Shown: piece by piece, positions 29,893-31,421 of the stretch
How positions within the stretch are numbered: position 1 is the first letter of the stretch
Layout: every line of letters starts with the position of its first letter
NCBI GenBank assembly: GCA_946887025.1
Contig: CAMPJY010000011.1
Span: forward strand, 1 to 31,421
Reading direction: 5' to 3'
Length of the DNA stretch: 31,421 bases
Source: an uncultured Salinimicrobium sp.
Lineage (GTDB): Bacteria; Bacteroidota; Bacteroidia; Flavobacteriales; Flavobacteriaceae
Translations under genes and position numbers: made by a program
The notes under the pieces: model-generated
Database searches by the model: none
Told to the model about the DNA's origin: nothing
The model's input: only the letters and a program-made list of their open reading frames with translations

Positions 29893-31421
29893 TTAAAATT
29901 TATAGCTTACCCCAAGGCTCAAAATGGAACCGAGAGAGTACGACCTTACGGTCTGTTTGGTTTCAATACCTGTGGTACTGGGTTTTACGAGCTGCGATCT
30001 TTTGATTTCAGGATTCAACAGGTTCTCTCCTGTAAGTTTCAGGCTCCAGTGGTCTCCAAAGTCTTTTCCAAGTACAGCATCCAGGGTAACGAAACCTTCT
30101 TCTATAATGGCATCGTTATATTGGGTTTCGCTCATGGTCTGGATTTCAGGTGCCCCTAGCGCATAGATCTTGTCAGAAGCATAGGTCGCGGTCAGGGTCG
30201 CCATAAATGGATTCTCCTGCTGAGTCTCAAAATTCAGGGATCCGTTGAAGATCCAGTCCGAGGCTCCCTGCAATCCTGTTTCGGTAAGGCCTTTATAGCG
30301 GAAGGTTCTCAGGAAAACATTTTCGGCATTTCTTTCCTCCTTGAGGTCCTGCTTGTGCCACATTCTTGTTGCGTTCAGGTTCAGGTCCAGATCAAAGCTC
30401 GCATCATCGGCAGGAGTTAGATCCAGTCGGGTTTCGGCTTCGATCCCGTAAATATTGGCCTCCTCACCTGAGTTGAAGAAGGAGTACACTCCTGCCGACC
30501 CACGATCCTGCACCTTGTTTATGGGATCTTCGATCTTTTTATAAAATCCGGTAAGGGAAATCAATTGGGCAGCGCTGGGGAAAAATTCCCATTTAAGGTC
30601 CAGGTTATAATTGGTGGAGGCCTGCAGATCCGGGTTCCCACGAGTCACCTGTCCGGTCTGGGAAACATACTCGAAAGGAGCTATCTCCTTGAATTCAGGA
30701 AGGGAGATGGTCCTGCTTCCCGATAAGCGTAAGTTGTGCCTTTCGTCCAGTGCATACCTCAGATTAAGGGCGGGATAAAAGTTGTTATAGCTGATTTCTG
30801 ACTTTCCTATCCTTCCGGGGATGTTCCCGACGTTATAATTCACAATCAGTTCGTCAAACTGGTACCGGACCCCCAGGTTGATGTTCAGTTTCTCCAATCC
30901 GTAGTTGAAATTTGCGAATCCCGCAACCGAATTAAGTGAGCCCAGATATAAGTCGGGAGCCTGTTCCATTAATTCCATGCTGCCGTTACTGATATTGGCT
31001 TCAGTGAACACGCTGCTAAGGTTGTCAATGGAAGGAGGATGTACGGTATTAATGGTGGTTTCCCTGATGCCAAAGAACTGGGAATCAAAATCGCGCTCCT
31101 TGTTCCTGAAATTTCCTCCAAAGCTTAGAAACACCTGTTTATCCAGAGAATCGGAGAAGGTCAGCTTGTCTGTGATCAGGGCGTTGAATTCTCTATCGTC
31201 TATTACCTGACTCGATTTTCGTTGCTGAAAACCTCCCACTCTTCCTAATTGAACTAATTCGTCATTGAAATTGACTTCATTTCTGATTCGGTTGGGTTCC
31301 TCAGCATCTACAAGGTTATAACCCATTGCCCACTTCAGAAGGTTTTTGTCACTCAATTGGTGCTCCCCGGCGAGCTGGTTCACCCATAACCTTGTCTGTT
31401 TTGTATTCTGATCGCGGACGA
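29893..31421 (-). CDS. TonB-dependent receptor, C-terminal part (5' end beyond window)
   Basis: The reading frame is open to the window edge, so the N-terminus (signal, plug domain, TonB box) is outside. The visible 509 or so residues are the beta-barrel of a TonB-dependent outer-membrane receptor. It has YNNFYPALNLRYALDERHNLRLSGSRTISLPEFKEIAPFEY, GNPDLQAS-NYDL-like segments, repeated amphipathic strands, LKLTGENLLNPEIKRS near the end, and the terminal aromatic GVSYKF of barrel proteins. The substrate is unknown. The gene is followed by the beta-helix lipoprotein with a terminator behind it, forming a two-gene uptake or binding unit. Confidence 0.92.
   Translation of the reverse strand, partial: VRDQNTKQTRLWVNQLAGEHQLSDKNLLKWAMGYNLVDAEEPNRIRNEVNFNDELVQLGRVGGFQQRKSSQVIDDREFNALITDKLTFSDSLDKQVFLSFGGNFRNKERDFDSQFFGIRETTINTVHPPSIDNLSSVFTEANISNGSMELMEQAPDLYLGSLNSVAGFANFNYGLEKLNINLGVRYQFDELIVNYNVGNIPGRIGKSEISYNNFYPALNLRYALDERHNLRLSGSRTISLPEFKEIAPFEYVSQTGQVTRGNPDLQASTNYNLDLKWEFFPSAAQLISLTGFYKKIEDPINKVQDRGSAGVYSFFNSGEEANIYGIEAETRLDLTPADDASFDLDLNLNATRMWHKQDLKEERNAENVFLRTFRYKGLTETGLQGASDWIFNGSLNFETQQENPFMATLTATYASDKIYALGAPEIQTMSETQYNDAIIEEGFVTLDAVLGKDFGDHWSLKLTGENLLNPEIKRSQLVKPSTTGIETKQTVRSYSLGSILSLGVSYKF

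Overview
The window looks like a chromosomal segment of a marine-type member of the Flavobacteriaceae (Bacteroidota). The evidence is a T9SS C-terminal sorting domain, a TonB-dependent receptor with a partner lipoprotein, TonB-C-like periplasmic proteins, a BlaI/M56 pair, and promoters of the Bacteroidota type (TTTG, then TAnnTTTG). Leader regions lack obvious Shine-Dalgarno sequences. I cannot fix the genus from sequence alone. There are no rRNA genes, IS elements, prophage or CRISPR arrays; coding density is high and the window appears to be core or lightly accessory genome.

Layout. 1-4635: a tRNA-Leu(UAG) on the minus strand with a full promoter and terminator, an M20 dipeptidase, a repeat-rich convergent gap, a PhnA-domain protein, and a BlaI repressor/M56 antirepressor operon whose promoter lies inside two repressor-type dyads. 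4682-12218: a seven-gene minus-strand run, ruvC > hemW > cyclase-family hydrolase > MmcQ/YjbR protein > membrane-anchored MutS-like ATPase > YdjM-like membrane protein > DUF885 metallopeptidase, with ATGA stop/start overlaps at two junctions. 12284-19649: a flippase-like membrane protein coupled to a GT2 glycosyltransferase, an outer-membrane-like protein, two TonB-C-like periplasmic proteins (minus), a DUF456 protein, a lone receiver-domain response regulator, and a 558-residue membrane protein with helical repeats. 19788-26903: a minus-strand quinone/electrophile and redox-stress cluster (DoxX, YgiD-type dioxygenase, two YceI proteins, NAD(P)-binding reductase, FrnE-type DsbA, Rossmann protein, MhqD-like hydrolase, MhqO-like ring-cleaving dioxygenase) headed by a Crp/Fnr regulator. 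27049-31421: a CTD-only T9SS protein, a 525-bp gap with an 11-bp repeat array, and a TonB-dependent receptor (5' end outside the window) followed by a duplicated beta-helix lipoprotein.

The most unusual signal is not a gene. Five intergenic hairpins have arms that are themselves short tandem repeats (period 7, 8 or 11 bp), each with a different unit sequence. Two of them (1932-2031 and 27693-27788) share one architecture: exactly 11-bp phased units on one side and inverted 11-bp phased units on the other. A related 36-bp palindromic repeat has become the coded C-terminal tail of the YdjM-like protein. A second regulatory signal is a CRP/FNR-type dyad about 60 bp upstream of a TAAATTTG promoter element at the head of two stress-cluster operons.
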